A DNA stretch of 64,000 nucleotides from Denitrovibrio sp. (lineage in GTDB: Bacteria > Chrysiogenota > Deferribacteres > Deferribacterales > Geovibrionaceae): the NCBI GenBank assembly GCA_002869185.1, contig PKTN01000009.1, positions 1-64,000 of the forward strand, given 5' to 3'. The notes beneath the pieces are model-generated. The model ran no database searches and was not told where the DNA came from. It saw nothing but the letters and a program-made list of their open reading frames with translations. Positions 47,107 to 57,213 of the stretch are shown here, piece after piece. Every line of letters starts with the position of its first letter. The first letter of the stretch is position 1. A program made the translations under genes and the position numbers.

Positions 47107-48312
47107 GTGTTGTATAAACTTCTTAGATAGATTTTCATATGAGTGGTTTTTCATAACATATTCTTTTCCTGCTTTTCCCATAGCATTTAGTTCCTCTTGT
47201 GGCTTTTGCGCTAGTTGCATAATTCCCTTTGCGATCTCTTCTGCCTGTTCAGCAGGGACTTTTACAAAGCAACTTGTCTCGTTAATAATATTATGTTCCC
47301 CATTCATCCCGAGTAACATTGGTCTCGCAGCCATAAGGTAGTCGAGCATCTTGTTTGGGCAAGCACCGTGGTCATATAGCTCATTAGCCCTGAAACCTAA
47401 AAAGAGTACATCGCATTTAGTTAAGAATGGCGGGATATATTTTTTTTCAATCTTATCGATAAAGGAAATATTATCTAGCCCTTTTGCTGCATTCATAAGT
47501 TCTGCTTTTAAAGGCCCGTCTCCTACTAGAATGAAATAGATGTTTTTATCTTTTAAAATTCTAGCCGTATCAATAAATGACTCTAGGGCATTTGCAACCC
47601 CATGAGAACCTGTGTAGCCAACTATTAGTGAGTTTTGCTCCCTTGCCTTTTTAAGTACTGTACTAACCATGCTTGGTAATTCTATATCTTCATTCCATGT
47701 TTCTGGATAGATACCATTTGGTACGTTACAATATTTTGATTCTTCCATGCCGTGTGAGAGCATGTGTCCTTTTGCGTTAGAAAGCATAGATATTATTTTA
47801 TGAGATTTTTCATAGCTAAAATTTTCGCCGAATTGCAGTAATTTTATATATGGGTGGTTCTTAGAAAAACCACCTAAAAGCATAGGGGTTAGTGGCCACA
47901 AGTCATGTACTTCGTAGATAAGTTTCGCTCCAATATAATCTGCAAGCTTTTTCGCAGGAAAAATATCCAGTGGATAAGTGGATGAACATATTATTGCATC
48001 TGGTTTAAAATCGAGGAAAAATCTCTTATGCTTATATAACTTATAGAGAAATTGTAGCATATTAAGAATACGTTTTGCTCCATTGCCTTGATACTTTATA
48101 CCTTTTAACCATGTATACCTTATGCCTGAGATTACCTCTTCTTTTAGCTCATCAGGGTGCACAGGGTTGTTCAGTCTTAAGTGAGAGAATGTGGAGGCAA
48201 CAATCATTACCTCGTGTCCTTGTTTTACCCACTCTTTAGACATATAAAAAGGTCTGTATTCCATTCCATGTTTTTCTGATCCAGCATAGTGGTTAATAAG
48301 TAGTATTTTCAT
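47080..48312 (-). CDS. Glycosyltransferase family 4 (WcaI/WbuB-like)
   Basis: A 410-residue GT-B transferase. ILLINHYAGSEKHGMEYRPFY at the start resembles WbuB-like fucosaminyl transferases; then LIYEVHDLWPLTP, VGYTGSHGVANALE, FILVGDGPLKAEL, LFLGFRANELYDHGACPNKMLDYLMAARPML (donor site, E-type loop variant). It overlaps the upstream GT4 by four bases and cysQ, convergent, by 27 bases. Confidence 0.9.
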   Translation of the reverse strand: MKILLINHYAGSEKHGMEYRPFYMSKEWVKQGHEVMIVASTFSHLRLNNPVHPDELKEEVISGIRYTWLKGIKYQGNGAKRILNMLQFLYKLYKHKRFFLDFKPDAIICSSTYPLDIFPAKKLADYIGAKLIYEVHDLWPLTPMLLGGFSKNHPYIKLLQFGENFSYEKSHKIISMLSNAKGHMLSHGMEESKYCNVPNGIYPETWNEDIELPSMVSTVLKKAREQNSLIVGYTGSHGVANALESFIDTARILKDKNIYFILVGDGPLKAELMNAAKGLDNISFIDKIEKKYIPPFLTKCDVLFLGFRANELYDHGACPNKMLDYLMAARPMLLGMNGEHNIINETSCFVKVPAEQAEEIAKGIMQLAQKPQEELNAMGKAGKEYVMKNHSYENLSKKFIQHLQNNKERI

Positions 48313-49412
48313 TTTGTTCTCAATAGTTTTATATATGACTTGTAGAGGTTATCGAATTCTTTCTGCCAGTTTGCTTCTTCTCGGATCGCCCTTATACCGT
48401 TATTGCCAAGTTTTTGAGCGTATTCATCGTTATAAAGTAGCTTGTCTACTGCCTTTATGAGTTTTGCTCTATCTCCTAGTGGTACACAAATGCCACATTC
48501 GTATTGCTCGACAATACTCCTCCAATATGGAGTATCTGTAATTATCAATGGGAGCCCGTTAGACATATATTCAAACATTTTGGTTGGTATAGCGGTAACA
48601 TGATTAGGTATAGGGTGCAGTAAGCAGAGGCCTACTTTGCATTTGCTATACTCTTTATAAACATCCTTTCTAGTGAGATTACCTAGGTAATCTATATTTC
48701 TCCATGCTGTATCTTTACTGAGAAACCTTGTGAGCTCCTCACTATCAAGTGTACCGAAAACTTTCAATTTATAATTATCTGCAATACTAAGCATTTCAAA
48801 GAGACCTCTTTTTTCAGAGATAAGACCTGAATAGCAAAGTATATTTTCTCTTTGTGCCCACTGGATATTATTTGAGACCTCGCTTAGTAAAGGAAAATTT
48901 CTGACAGTTATAGTGTTAGGATTATATTTGGCAAGTTTAGAGGTAATATGGGGGGTTGCGGAAACAACTAAATCAAATTTAGGTATCTTGATTCGTTCAT
49001 AAAATTTTATAAAGTTTGAGATTATATATTTACTGAATACGTTTAAATAGTCTTTGCTCCAGACTTGGAGAACCAAGTCCTCATGTGAATCAAAGATGAC
49101 AATCTTTTTCTTTTTAAGTAGTCTAAGACATATAGGGATTAATTCTGGGTCATGTATATGGTACAGCTCAGCATCTAATTTTATAGCCTCAGCAAGTATA
49201 TCTTTTGTTTTCTTAAAGGCCCTGTCCAATCTGCCTGCAGGTATGCCAACATCAATAATATTAATGGATTGGCTCGTTTCATCACCTTTTCCATCTGCAA
49301 CTATAAGGTTTACACAGAATTCATGTGTTGAAGAGAAAGACAAACATTGTTTATAGAATATTCTTGTGTCAAATCGTGGATGAGCACTTGTCAAGTGAGC
49401 AATTTTAATCAT
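48309..49412 (-). CDS. Glycosyltransferase family 4
   Basis: A 367-residue GT-B transferase: AHLTSAHPRFDTRIFYKQC (typical start), YHIHDPELIPICL, FDSHEDLV, ILCYSGLISEKRGLFEML and the donor site VTAIPTKMFEYMSNGLPLIITDTP. Overlaps the following GT4 by four bases. It forms an isolated two-gene minus-strand unit between the PAPS operon and the plus-strand genes. Confidence 0.9.
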   Translation of the reverse strand: MIKIAHLTSAHPRFDTRIFYKQCLSFSSTHEFCVNLIVADGKGDETSQSINIIDVGIPAGRLDRAFKKTKDILAEAIKLDAELYHIHDPELIPICLRLLKKKKIVIFDSHEDLVLQVWSKDYLNVFSKYIISNFIKFYERIKIPKFDLVVSATPHITSKLAKYNPNTITVRNFPLLSEVSNNIQWAQRENILCYSGLISEKRGLFEMLSIADNYKLKVFGTLDSEELTRFLSKDTAWRNIDYLGNLTRKDVYKEYSKCKVGLCLLHPIPNHVTAIPTKMFEYMSNGLPLIITDTPYWRSIVEQYECGICVPLGDRAKLIKAVDKLLYNDEYAQKLGNNGIRAIREEANWQKEFDNLYKSYIKLLRTK

Positions 49413-49526
49413 ATTGTTCCATCTGTTATTGATTTATAATTCTAAACATATATTTAGCTTTAGAAAACAACTATTTCGTGTTATAGATTTTATTTAACTA
49501 TAAAGTTAATTTTCAGGTGAAAATAA

Positions 49527-51428
49527 ATGTCTAAAGTCTTGATGACAGTTTATAATAATTTTACTCATGATTCTAGAGTACTTAAAGAAGCAAACTCACT
49601 GATTGATGCTGGTTATGATGTTGAGATTGTTGCTTTGTTATCCGGTGAAGTTGAGCCTTATGAAGAAATGGGTAAACTTAAAGTGCATAGAGTAGGGATT
49701 AATCCAGTCCATTTAAGATTTATAAAATTTCTTAAAGATTCAAAAAGAGATTTTGCTCAGCTAAAACGGAAGATGGTTAATTTTTACAAAAAAGCTATAA
49801 AAAGCAGTAACCGTATTTTTAAAAAGATATTAAGTATTCCAAAAAAGTTTTTATCGAAGATCAATAAGTTCAAAGGTAGAATTCTAAAAAAAATAGTAAG
49901 TATAAGAAGACAGTTATCGGTGTATACCTCAAAGCTTGAAAAGAGCATTATTAGCACTTTATCATGTAGGCACACTGAAAAATATACTATTCAAGTCAAG
50001 GACAATAAAGTTACAGATGTCCTTAGATTTATTTATTGTCAATTTCCTGTTTTTCAAGATAAAGACAACTTCGTTATTAAGATTTTAAAAAGAACTATAC
50101 GTATTATCATCAAGGTTTGTATTTATACACCAATTAGTATTATTCTGTTATTTATTCTGGGAATTACGACAATTAATAATGCTTTGTTTTATATTTTGGC
50201 AGGGATACTTGATATAGCTTTTGGAACTGCGAGATTCATTATAAAGTTACTTGGTTATTTCTTAAAAGTAATATATGAGGTTTTAGAGCTAGTAATAGTA
50301 GAAACGCTTAGGCTTGTCGCCAATATTGTAATGAGTATTTTAAGGTTCCCGTTTAGTCTTTTAACTAATATCATAAACGACAACCATGAAAAGAGCGTTA
50401 TTCAGAAAACAGATGACAGGTCTAAAAATGATTTTACAACGCTTATTATCAACTTCCTTTTAAAGCGGCATAGACTTTTTTGCATATTTGATTTCAATAA
50501 ACGTATTATGCAGTTTTGTGATAACAGCAGCACCACTTATGATATCGTTCACTCTCATGACTTAAATACATTGATCTTTGGGTATCGTTATAAAAAGAAA
50601 TATAAGACAAAACTAATATATGACTCTCATGAGCTCTATCTTGAGAGGAATCGCTTTGACTCATACTCACTATTAGGTAAAAAGATTAGAGTTATGGTTG
50701 AAAGGAAAATGATAAGAAAATGTGATGATGTCATCACTGTGAATGTCTCCATTGCTGATTATCTTGCAGATATTTATAAGGTTCCTGTACCAAAAGTTAT
50801 AATGAATATCCCTAGCGCGAAAGAGCCTGTTAAGAGGGACGAATCCTTCTCTATAAGGAAACAGTTATCCATTCCAGATGATAAGATGATTTTGTTGTAT
50901 TCAGGTGCTATCACTTTTAACCGTGGCATAGATAAAGTAATCATGTCACTTAAATACAACGAAGACATACATATGGTATGCATGGGGTACGGCGCAGATA
51001 AATTTAAAGATGATTTGGTTAATACTGCAAAAGAATCGGGTGTGATAGATCGGTTTCATTTTTTTGGACCAGTTCCAGGCAATCAAGTGACATCTTATGC
51101 CGCTTCGGCTGATATTGGTGTCGCACCTATTGAGAATGTTTGTCTTAGCTATTACTTCTGCTCACCTAATAAGCTGTTCGAATACTTATTAGCTGGTCTT
51201 CCTGTGATTACAAGTAATTTCCCAGAGATGTCAAGGTTGGTAGATGAGTTTGGGATAGGTCTTACGTTTGACCCTAGCTCACCAGAAGATATTGCAAGAA
51301 CTATAAAGGAAGCTCTAGTCAGCGAAGAGATCAGATCAAATGTGATATCTAAAACCAGAGAAGTAATAAGTAAATATTGCTGGGAGAATGAAGAGAAGAA
51401 ACTTATAAATATGTATGAGGTTCTTTAA
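49527..51428 (+). CDS. GT4-type glycosyltransferase with a long basic and hydrophobic insertion
   Basis: A 633-residue protein, about 250 residues longer than usual GT4 enzymes. Residues 1-60 are the first GT-B strands (VLMTVYNNFTHDSRVLKEA). Residues 62-150 are very basic and helical; 190-283 are strongly hydrophobic and could form two or more membrane segments or amphipathic helices. GT4 sequence resumes at YDIVHSHDLNTL (338-349), LIYDSHELYLE, LLYSGAITFNRGIDK and donor site CSPNKLFEYLLAGLPVITSNFPE. The insertion probably ties the enzyme to the membrane. CAGGTG lies before the ATG. It starts the last plus-strand run; the next gene begins two bases after its stop. Confidence 0.85.
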   Translation: MSKVLMTVYNNFTHDSRVLKEANSLIDAGYDVEIVALLSGEVEPYEEMGKLKVHRVGINPVHLRFIKFLKDSKRDFAQLKRKMVNFYKKAIKSSNRIFKKILSIPKKFLSKINKFKGRILKKIVSIRRQLSVYTSKLEKSIISTLSCRHTEKYTIQVKDNKVTDVLRFIYCQFPVFQDKDNFVIKILKRTIRIIIKVCIYTPISIILLFILGITTINNALFYILAGILDIAFGTARFIIKLLGYFLKVIYEVLELVIVETLRLVANIVMSILRFPFSLLTNIINDNHEKSVIQKTDDRSKNDFTTLIINFLLKRHRLFCIFDFNKRIMQFCDNSSTTYDIVHSHDLNTLIFGYRYKKKYKTKLIYDSHELYLERNRFDSYSLLGKKIRVMVERKMIRKCDDVITVNVSIADYLADIYKVPVPKVIMNIPSAKEPVKRDESFSIRKQLSIPDDKMILLYSGAITFNRGIDKVIMSLKYNEDIHMVCMGYGADKFKDDLVNTAKESGVIDRFHFFGPVPGNQVTSYAASADIGVAPIENVCLSYYFCSPNKLFEYLLAGLPVITSNFPEMSRLVDEFGIGLTFDPSSPEDIARTIKEALVSEEIRSNVISKTREVISKYCWENEEKKLINMYEVL

Positions 51429-51430
51429 TA

Positions 51431-53509
51431 ATGTCACTTAGTAAAAGATATATTGACTATCTTGATCATTTTGGTAAAGCAGTCACCCTTAATGAATTTG
51501 CCTCTAGTGATTCCAGCAACATCGTGGGATTGCGTCATGATATCGACTATAATATTGATCTTGCTATGGAGATGTCGTTTTGGGAGCATGAGAAGGGGGT
51601 TCAGTCTACATACTATATTCTGCACACAGCAGAATATTGGAAAGATCCCAAACTGATTGATAAACTCCTTCAGATCCAAGATTTCGGTCATGAGATAGGA
51701 CTTCATCTTAACTTTTTAACAGAGTGGTACTTAGGAATAAATACAGATATTAGTGGTAATATTGCGTCTATACTAGGTCTGCTAAGATCTAATGGGATTA
51801 ATGTAACTGGTTGTTCGGCACATGGTGACCCTAATTGCTATCAATACAACTATAACAACTCATGGTTATTCAAAGAATTACGTACAGATCATCCTGATAA
51901 ATACTATGCACAAAGAAACGCAGAAGGGACTGTGTCAAAACCTTTTGATAAAGTAGTTAAATATCCGAACAATCATATGATTACAAACCTTAATGGGCAT
52001 AAGTTCGGTCTTTGGGAATATAGACTTAGTGATTTTGGATTATCATATGAAGCTGTTCACCTTATTTATGATAAATATTTTTCTGATTCTGGTGGTGAAT
52101 TTAAAAGAACTCCTGATCCTATCCAAGAGGATTTAAGTAGTGGTCGTTCACAAGTGCTTATACATCCTGAACATTGGAAAGGACCTCAGAATAAGTTCTT
52201 TTTTATGTCTTGTGCTAGGTCAGGCTCAAAGTGGCTTGCTAACGTACTTGACAAAGGTACGTCGGTAAAAGGTGTACACGAGTTTACACTTAATAATCGT
52301 TATAAAGATAATGAGCTTATAAAAGAAAAGAATACAGGGGTCGGTTTTGTAGACTTATTAGCTGACGAGAACAGGTTAAAGGATTTATTAAGTGATTCTA
52401 TTCAATATATTGAAAGTAATAGTGATGACTATGCTGAGTCCAATATATATTTAGAGAGTATTTTACCTAAGATGAAACTATTTTTTCCTGATTCTAAGTT
52501 GATCCATCTTTATAGAAAACCTGAAAATGTTGTTCGTTCAATAAAAAATAGAGATTGGTATGAAACTTCAGATGATAGCAGGCATCCTAGGGTTGATATA
52601 GAGGGCTGGGATGAAATGTCTCAGTTTGTTAGATGCTGGTTGTATGTGAAAGCAACTAATGAAAACTTGCTAAATAGCTGCGAAGAGATGCTAGGCTTCG
52701 AAAAAATGGTATCAAGTATTGATTACTTAACATCAGTACTTACCCGTATAGGGATTGCTGTATACCCAAGGCTGTTGGACGAGTTTTATAATAATGTAGT
52801 AAATGAGAATACGTCATATGAATTTCCTGAATATGCCAATTGGAGCAATAAAGAGAAGGATGTATTTAATGCCATTTGTGGATTAACACGTGAAAAACTC
52901 GGTTATGCTAATGAAGAGATACTTTATGGTTTTCAAAAGTACGCTTATTTTTTTAATAAAATGATTTTTGGGGCGAAAAAGCAAGTTAGAAAACCTAAAA
53001 ATGAGACGATAGATTTACGCAGTGTCTTTACAAGTAAAAAATGGCAACATTTAGAAAGCATTGAAGACTTAAGTTATAATAAAGTAAGTGAAGAGCAAAT
53101 GCTACCTAGTGGCACGAGATGCAGTATAAGCATAGAGCCTGAATGTATTAAGTGTGTGCCGGATGGCGAAGGGCACGCTTTTGTTTTGCTTGGTGGCGGT
53201 CTTTGGGGTAAGAACCTGTCTAATGGATGGGAGTCTGGCGCTGGTATGATGTATAAAGGTAATCTTGATGCTTCTATAGAGGAAGGAAAGTCTTTTACAC
53301 TTTTTGTGCTTATGTACGGAAGTGATGGGAAGCTTATAGAGAAGATATCGTTAGGGCTGATGCATAACCAACTGCTTCCTGTTGATTTTAGCTTTAAACC
53401 AAGACCAAATGTGTCAAGGTTTAACTTAGCTCTTTTTATGAACTCTAGCGCTTTACCATCATTTATTCAAATTAACGGTTTATTATTAGATAAATTTCAG
53501 TTAGTTTAA
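51431..53509 (+). CDS. Fusion: polysaccharide-deacetylase-like + sulfotransferase + C-terminal beta-rich domain
   Basis: A 692-residue three-part protein. Residues 25-250 resemble a NodB-type deacetylase: GLRHDIDYN (35-41, Asp pair), HEIGLHLNF (87-95), AHGDPNCYQYN and LIHPEHW. From 255, FFFMSCARSGSKWLANVL is a PAPS 5'-loop and KLIHLYRKPENVVRSIKNR the 3'-phosphate motif of a sulfotransferase. The last 150 residues are strand-rich (FVLLGGGLWGKNL, FTLFVLMYGSDGKL), perhaps a carbohydrate-binding domain. Deacetylation followed by N-sulfation, as in heparan-type glycans, is an attractive but unproven reading. Confidence 0.8.
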   Translation: MSLSKRYIDYLDHFGKAVTLNEFASSDSSNIVGLRHDIDYNIDLAMEMSFWEHEKGVQSTYYILHTAEYWKDPKLIDKLLQIQDFGHEIGLHLNFLTEWYLGINTDISGNIASILGLLRSNGINVTGCSAHGDPNCYQYNYNNSWLFKELRTDHPDKYYAQRNAEGTVSKPFDKVVKYPNNHMITNLNGHKFGLWEYRLSDFGLSYEAVHLIYDKYFSDSGGEFKRTPDPIQEDLSSGRSQVLIHPEHWKGPQNKFFFMSCARSGSKWLANVLDKGTSVKGVHEFTLNNRYKDNELIKEKNTGVGFVDLLADENRLKDLLSDSIQYIESNSDDYAESNIYLESILPKMKLFFPDSKLIHLYRKPENVVRSIKNRDWYETSDDSRHPRVDIEGWDEMSQFVRCWLYVKATNENLLNSCEEMLGFEKMVSSIDYLTSVLTRIGIAVYPRLLDEFYNNVVNENTSYEFPEYANWSNKEKDVFNAICGLTREKLGYANEEILYGFQKYAYFFNKMIFGAKKQVRKPKNETIDLRSVFTSKKWQHLESIEDLSYNKVSEEQMLPSGTRCSISIEPECIKCVPDGEGHAFVLLGGGLWGKNLSNGWESGAGMMYKGNLDASIEEGKSFTLFVLMYGSDGKLIEKISLGLMHNQLLPVDFSFKPRPNVSRFNLALFMNSSALPSFIQINGLLLDKFQLV

Positions 53510-53585
53510 AAGTGAGTGTCATGGACTATATGTTAAAAAGTATTTCATGCTACTGCGATATACCGAGTAGTACTAGGAGATTAGT

Positions 53586-54224
53586 ATGTTGACAGACCAG
53601 AAGGAAATAGAAATAATATCTAAAGCGAAACAAAAAAATGTGAGAGACCCTAAAAGATCAAGAGAACATTTTTACAGAATATTTAGTGACTTTTTATATA
53701 ATAAAAACTTTGTCGATAAAGATTTTATAGATTTAGGTGCTGGACAATTTGACTTTGCAGAAATAGTCAGAGAAAAAAAAGGTAACTGCGTTGGGATAGA
53801 CAGTGATCCTGCTGTGCTTGAGTTAGGTAGGTATAAAGGATTTGAAGCGATAGAAGCAAAAATTAATAAGCTGATGGATTATAAGATAGATAGAAAGTTC
53901 GATGGCGTTTTTAATAAGTTTAGTATTAATGCCTTTTGGTGCAGGGATGATGATGATACTCATAAAGCATTAATAAAAAGCTTAGTCGCGTTAATAAAAG
54001 AAGACGGTTGGAGCTGGATCGCTCCATGGAATGGCATTCCTGCTTCAGCTAATTTAAGTGAAGATAGAATAATACATATTCTTGAATTTCAAAAGAACCA
54101 GTTTATTCAACTAGGTTTTGATGCAATAGAGATAAGTAAAGAGGATGCTATTTACTATGGGATAAATGGTTCTGTAGCGAACAATATTATTTTTACGAAA
54201 AATCTAAAGTTTGAAAAGCATTAG
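53586..54224 (+). CDS. Class I SAM-dependent methyltransferase
   Basis: A 212-residue protein with FIDLGAGQFDFAEIVRE (SAM motif I), GIDSDPAVLELGR (acidic loop) and FDGVFNKFSINAFWC. The remainder matches small methyltransferases of glycan loci. GGAG lies shortly before the ATG. The 76-base gap before it and the 92-base gap after it show no clear signals. Acceptor unknown. Confidence 0.8.
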   Translation: MLTDQKEIEIISKAKQKNVRDPKRSREHFYRIFSDFLYNKNFVDKDFIDLGAGQFDFAEIVREKKGNCVGIDSDPAVLELGRYKGFEAIEAKINKLMDYKIDRKFDGVFNKFSINAFWCRDDDDTHKALIKSLVALIKEDGWSWIAPWNGIPASANLSEDRIIHILEFQKNQFIQLGFDAIEISKEDAIYYGINGSVANNIIFTKNLKFEKH

Positions 54225-54316
54225 ATTTGAACTCTTATTGTAATAGCGTGTGTCCCTATACAGCATGAATGGCAACATCATGAGTTGATACTAAGTATGT
54301 ATGATTTCGGAGCTTA

Positions 54317-55216
54317 ATGATTATGAGACAGTTTTTTGTTAGAGGTCTAAGTAGGACTGGTGGTACACTTATGGCAACAATCTTGGATGCACATCCGCAG
54401 ATTGCAATGTCATATGAGATATATGAGCACTTGTTAGATGTAGGTACTGATGAAACTCTAGTTTGTGAAGAGTTGACAGCGTATGTCGATCATATGGGGA
54501 ATTCTAAAAAAAACTTATTTATAAATAAGCATAGTGAAAAGGTTTCTAAAAATATAATAAAGTTCATTGCAAGAATTAAAAGGTCAGGTATCTCTAAGGA
54601 AGCTTTAAGAGAAGTTATAAACCTCCATTTTGGTCAAGGTGGTGTTTTATCTACCATAGAAGACAGAATGTTATTGATTGAGGCTATATGTAAACTAAAA
54701 GGTAAGGACGTTGGTAAAGAGTACTGGGGCGCTAAGGTTGCGTCAGGGTATAGCGATCTTAGTGTAATATACCCAAAGTCATGTGTCTTTTTTATGCTTA
54801 GAGATGGACGTGATATGTGTGCCTCTAGAAAGAAGAATGGCTCATTTAATCAGACTGCAGAGAAAGTAGCAAAGGGCTGGTGTAAACAGATAGAGCTTTT
54901 TGAAAAATTTATGGAAAAAGCTCCAGATAGAGCATTTATGGTTAAGTATGAAGAGTTGACTTCAAATCCTGAGCAAGTATTAAAGAAGCTTATGGATGAT
55001 ATCAAAATGCCATGGGATGATCAATTACTCGACTTTTATAAGAAAGACCTTACTATACATAAGAACTCAACAGGACATCTGTCTGCTGAACAGATTAATA
55101 AGCCTATAAACACGTCCAGTGTAGAGCGCTGGAGAAAGGATTTGACAGAAGAAGAAATAAGCACTTTTGAAGAAATTGCTGGTGATACTCTTCGTAAGTA
55201 TGGCTACATTGTTTAG
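54317..55216 (+). CDS. Sulfotransferase family protein
   Basis: A 299-residue single-domain sulfotransferase. FFVRGLSRTGGTLMATILDAHPQ is its PAPS 5'-loop region (RTGGT at 13-17), and VFFMLRDGRDMCASRKK the 3'-phosphate motif; AFMVKYEELTSNPEQVLKKL is the usual conserved block near residue 215. The C-terminal part (STGHLSAEQINKPI) matches the paralogue at 57214. GGAG lies four bases before ATG 54317 and ten before a second ATG at 54323; either could start. Confidence 0.88.
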   Translation: MIMRQFFVRGLSRTGGTLMATILDAHPQIAMSYEIYEHLLDVGTDETLVCEELTAYVDHMGNSKKNLFINKHSEKVSKNIIKFIARIKRSGISKEALREVINLHFGQGGVLSTIEDRMLLIEAICKLKGKDVGKEYWGAKVASGYSDLSVIYPKSCVFFMLRDGRDMCASRKKNGSFNQTAEKVAKGWCKQIELFEKFMEKAPDRAFMVKYEELTSNPEQVLKKLMDDIKMPWDDQLLDFYKKDLTIHKNSTGHLSAEQINKPINTSSVERWRKDLTEEEISTFEEIAGDTLRKYGYIV

Positions 55217-55244
55217 CTTAGTAGTTATATAGAATAATAATGCT

Positions 55245-57211
55245 ATGTTAAAGAGACTCTTATTAGACCTAATGTCTAAAAAAAAAACTTTGAGAGTGAA
55301 GAATCCTACTGTGAACTAAAGTTCCCTCATCTTGAGTTTGAGTATGCATTTAAGAACTATCACTCTTGTGAAGATATTAATATCGTAATGCTCCCGCTCA
55401 GTGGGTGTCGTTTTGATATAAAACTATCTAAAAAAGTTGTTGGATACGAATACGATCAGTCTTTATCTGAAAACAAACTAACACTGCCAGCGGGCTTACC
55501 TAAGGGTAAGTATTTTGTACGAGTCAGATTTCAGCTAGACGAAGAGACTACATGGTCGGCTTGGTCTCCACCGCTTTGGTTTACGATTCACCCAGACGAT
55601 AAGGATATATCCGACCTTAAACGATTCGACCATCATCTCTCTATGATATTAGAGAAGGGGATAGGTGAAGGCGTTACGCTTATTGATCCTGGTTCTTATC
55701 CTCCAAATTCTCAAAACCAAATTGCCATGAAATGGTTCCCTACACATGTTTATGAAGGTGTTACTCCACTAGTTAATCTTGAACAGGATTATTATATTGA
55801 TCCTTTAGAGTACTATTTTGTGTGTATAAGGAAGCTCATTGATAAAGGAGCAAGGTTTATCACATGGGATGACATTTTAGATGAAGATTTTTCTAAAGGA
55901 GAGTTAGACATACTCCTTCAGTTTGATGTGGATGGTGGTCCAAAATCCATGAAGAGAGTTTATGAGGGACTAGCTCATATGGGTGTTAGTGCCACAATTA
56001 TGCTTCATTATAAAGGTCATTATTGGTATCAGTATAAGCTAGAAGACATGGGGATTGATTGGCTAAAAAAAGCTGAGGATAATGGCTGGTGCATGGGGTA
56101 TCATAATAATTCACTGAGCCAGATAGTAGGGGATAGCCAGAATCATGACTTAGATGATGAAACACTAGATGCAGCGAAAGAACAATTTACCAGAGATGTA
56201 AAAGAGCTACGTAAATATTTTAATATAAAAACTTTTACTCATCATGGCGGTAATGTCTATAATCTTAAAGTTGAGCCAGATGAATCACTTTCAATAGTTG
56301 GTGTTGATAAGAATATTACTCCAGATTTATGGATTGATATTAAGACGATGTTCAGTGATGGCGGGTTCGCTACTAGACCAACAACACTCGCTGAATATAT
56401 TGATAATCTTCAAGTGGGGACTCATTTTATAAGAAATCACCCATTTAAATACGGAAACTATATTAGTCCAGTAGATGCTCCGCCACGTATAGATTGTGAA
56501 CGTAAAAATATTTCTATCTCTGATATTGATAAGGAGCTGGGATTTTCTCAGAGAGAGTGTGAGAAGGAATATGCATGGCTGACTCAGAGGCAAATAATCC
56601 GTTTTCCTCGACGAATGAAATATCTACGGCTTGAGAAAGCTATTAGCAACTCCTTTAAAAAGACTAATCACAGCTATGAATCTAATGTGAGATTTCCTGT
56701 GCCTGACGGTAATCCAGAGATTTTTTGGTCTAGGATGCTAGAGAGTTATATGCCTGATGCAGGGAAAATATTTGATTATCAAAAATATCATGCAGGCGAA
56801 CCAAACTGTATATTAGACAGAAAAGAGGTATCACCACTTGGCATAGAAGATTATACTGTACATCTGTTTTCTGTTCCGAAGAAGAGAGATCAAAAGAGTA
56901 TGGCAGGTCGGTTTACAGGTGTTGCTGGAGGTCTGCTTAGTTGTAGTAATCCTAGTGATTTTATTGACTTTTGCTATGATATTATTTCTGTAGGTTCTTT
57001 AGGCTGCTTTTGTTTTATTGGAGACACGCATCTTAGTTATGGCGCAGAGTGGTCCAGAGATGTAGAAAAGTGGACTATAGAGAGGGAAAACGCAAGAGCT
57101 GGGCAGAAGTGGTCCTTTAATCCTGTTAATTTAGGTGAATTATTTATAAAGTGGGAAGAGATTAAGATAGAGATAGTAAATCATTACTGTTTTGTGATTG
57201 GGAGAAAGTGA
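55245..57211 (+). CDS. Deacetylase-like protein with apparent frameshift at an A10 tract near its start
   Basis: The main frame (ATG at 55388, 607 residues) extends upstream without ATG to the A-tract: FESEESYCELKFPHLEFEYA. An ATG at 55245 (MLKRLLLDLMSKKK) would join it if the tract at 55278-55287 had 8 or 11 instead of 10 A residues. The protein has a short N-terminal beta domain (YFVRVRFQLDEETTWSAWSPP) and a deacetylase-like barrel: LQFDVDGGPKSM, IMLHYKGHYWYQY, CMGYHNNS and THHGGNVYN. A C-terminal region with GEPNCILDRKE..is unknown. Related to the gene at 61453. The tract may be a phase-variable switch, a site of slippage, or a sequence error. Confidence 0.78.
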
Positions 57212-57213
57212 TA

